From Hypsibius dujardini (taxonomy: Eukaryota > Tardigrada > Eutardigrada > Parachela > Hypsibiidae): a stretch of DNA of 30,774 nt. Both the position numbers and the translations under genes were made by a program. Every line of letters begins with the position of its first letter. Position 1 is the first letter of the stretch. Below the pieces are notes generated by a model. That model made no database searches and was not told where the DNA came from. It saw only the letters and a program-made list of their open reading frames with translations. The DNA is taken from the NCBI GenBank assembly GCA_001579985.1, contig LRSR01007515.1, forward strand, positions 1-30,774. The letters run 5' to 3'. This document shows positions 29,396-30,774 of the stretch, piece after piece.

Positions 29396-30774
29396 TTAGT
29401 AGTGAAGGAATGGTGAAAGGGTAATCCTCGGCGTAGTTTCCGTCATAGTTGTCTCTAGAAATCCCTGTGAACACATATCACTTCTTTGTAATTGCAGATT
29501 TTCTGGTCATTGTGTCTGAACCCCAGAGATAAACAGTCAGACAGCGAGGTGATGGGAAGTGATAAGCGACACAGACAGACATTCAATAAAAATGAAAAGA
29601 CATTAGAGACAGACAGCTAACAACAGTCAGACAAGCAGACAGATATCATATAACCACACAGACGGACGGACGGACGGACAGACATACATACATACATACA
29701 TACATACATAGATTACGGACAGACTGTCAGGCAGACAGACACACAGATACACAAGTACGCTGACAAAGCGGCTGGTATAAATCCTAGCGATATGACAAAA
29801 AAAGTACCTTGATTGCTGTGCCAACACCATGTGTGTCCAACAGAAACGTATCATGCCCATACAAAGAAGGCAACTCGAAGTATGTCGTCGGTGTCCCATG
29901 TTCCATCAGCTTATGAGCCATCTCTCGTTGCTGCCAGACCGGAAACAGCGCATCCGTCGTCACACCCAGCACCAACGTCGGCATGGTGATCTTTTTCATA
30001 TCTTCACGGGACAGTTCAAACAAGTCCATGGCTTTGGATATGTACAGCAAGGTGTTGGGATCCAGCATCACTGAGCCCCGTTCGCCTTGGTGGTCGATGT
30101 ACTGCTCGATCTGGAACGTCGGACACAAACTTATAGGTGCGCCTTCAATCCGGTTCCGGCCGAAGCGTTGCCGCCATTCCGGACCACTCCGGTAGCTAAT
30201 CGTGGCAATTTCCCGGGCGGTTTTCGTCCCATGCTTCGGATAGGCTTTACCGTAGTAGAATCCGTTGTTCCAGTTGGGGTCAGTCATGATGCAGCGCCGC
30301 TGGAGGTAACGAGTGGCGATGCTGGCGGGATGGGAGTACGTGCAGGCGGAAATGCTGACCAGTCGGTTCATACGCTCAGGAAAGAGAACAGCCGCCTGAG
30401 CTGAGCACATTCCGCCGAGGGAAGAGCCCACGCAGGCGTGGAGCTTTTTTATGCCGAGGTGATCTAGGAGGTTGAATTGGATTTTGACGAGATCTTGGAT
30501 GGAGACAATGGGGAATGTCGTTGCATACGGCGCGTTTGTAAGGGGATTGATCGACGATGGTCCTGCACAAAGATTAAGGATTACAGTCCGTCTGTTTGGC
30601 TGGTTGGCCGTCTCTCTGTCTGTATGTCTGACTGCCTGCCTGCCTTTCTGTTGTCTGTCTCTGTCTACTTGTCTGTCTGTCTAACTATCTATCTGTCTAT
30701 AGCCTTCCATTGTCTGCCTTTGATTCATTCAATCCGCACCTGTTGATCCATAGCAACTTCCAATATGATTGGCG
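29396..30774 (-). CDS. MetX-family O-acetyltransferase (homoserine/serine), partial, 5' end outside window
   Basis: An alpha/beta-hydrolase of the homoserine O-acetyltransferase family. In bacteria and fungi it makes O-acetylhomoserine for methionine synthesis; some relatives act on serine. Exons seen are 30774-30740 (partial), 30562-29808 and, less surely, 29464-29396. The first join spells GSTGPSSINP, the family motif. Then come FPIVSIQDLV, LLDHLGIKKL, the nucleophile elbow VGSSLGGM (second Ser), MTDPNWNNGFYY and FGRNRIEG. The catalytic Asp is in TTDALFP and His in YGHDTFLL. For the end, splicing at GTACTT (29807) to a CACAG acceptor at 29465 gives AIKGFLE plus 18 residues, which fits the family better than reading on eight residues to a stop at 29784. 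GC content and introns match its neighbours, so it is part of this genome and not contamination. Confidence 0.85.
29569..29755. repeat. CAGA, CGGA and CATA array in the last intron of the MetX-like gene
   Basis: Degenerate CAGA units, then clean CGGA units (about 29662-29680), then clean CATA units (about 29683-29710). On the gene's sense strand it reads TCTG. Confidence 0.85.
30587..30705. repeat. TCTG array in the first visible intron of the MetX-like gene
   Basis: TCTG, TGCC and TATC units lie in the intron 30563-30739. On the sense strand it reads CAGA, opposite to the array in the last intron, the two flanking the 755-base exon. Confidence 0.85.

Noticed and set aside
2014-30705. Many open frames encoding repeats of Q-T-D-R or C-L-S-V (for example 1785-2147, 3618-3860, 10064-10294, 21113-21433, 28411-28797)
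   Set aside because: They are what any four-base CAGA/TCTG array gives when read in threes; they lie in introns or gaps bounded by proper splice sites and show no domain or plausible start.
1-30774. CRISPR array, phage or bacterial defence system
   Set aside because: The regular short repeats are simple tetranucleotides without spacers, and all genes are eukaryotic and intron-bearing.

Overview
The window is nuclear DNA from a small-genome invertebrate animal. It is gene-dense, every recognisable gene is cut by short GT-AG introns, and the set (BUB1, eIF3L, PPP1R21, SPCS1, GMPPB, EXOSC1, RPL26, TSEN34, cystathionine gamma-lyase) is eukaryotic and mostly animal. There is no operon structure, no viral or bacterial gene block, no CRISPR array and no convincing tRNA. 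The gene density and the many degenerate CAGA-type tetranucleotide arrays would fit a tardigrade, but that is a guess from style.

Layout: 1-1619 (+) C-terminal kinase part of BUB1, running in from the left. 2277-4518 (-) a BBOF1/CFAP157-like ciliary coiled-coil protein. 6340-7223 (+) a secreted glycine-rich protein with a TATA/initiator promoter. 8651-11351 (+) cystathionine gamma-lyase. 11767-15553 (-) translation factor eIF3L in 13 exons with an unusual glycine-rich N-terminus. 16122-18760 (+) a PPP1R21-like protein lacking the central third to half of the family. 19544-19885 (-) signal peptidase complex subunit 1. 20462-22975 (+) GMPPB. 23300-24476 (-) exosome subunit EXOSC1/Csl4. 25512-26083 (-) ribosomal protein L26 with a 5'-UTR intron to about 26810. 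27384-28965 (+) tRNA-splicing endonuclease subunit TSEN34. 29396-30774 (-) an O-acetyltransferase of the MetX family, running off the right end. All exon joins given were checked for reading phase by hand.

The genes are mostly unrelated housekeeping genes and do not form a pathway. Themes that recur are RNA handling (eIF3L, EXOSC1, TSEN34, RPL26), secretory glycosylation and processing (GMPPB, SPCS1) and sulfur amino acids (cystathionine gamma-lyase and the MetX-like enzyme, about 18 kb apart).

The non-coding DNA is the most distinctive part. Fourteen degenerate tetranucleotide arrays (CAGA on one strand, TCTG on the other) are present, 12 of them inside introns. Each of the eight genes that carry intronic arrays has one with CAGA on the sense strand, and the four genes with a second array have it in the opposite orientation, on the other side of one or two large exons. 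Two short inverted-repeat elements lie in two tail-to-tail intergenic gaps, one with arms of about 78 bp. There are also a diverged direct repeat of about 211 bp, a 42-bp tandem repeat in an eIF3L intron and a 32-bp higher-order repeat in a PPP1R21 intron. I found no clear new multi-gene system. The truncated PPP1R21, the glycine-rich eIF3L, the animal MetX-like gene and the opposed intronic arrays deserve follow-up.
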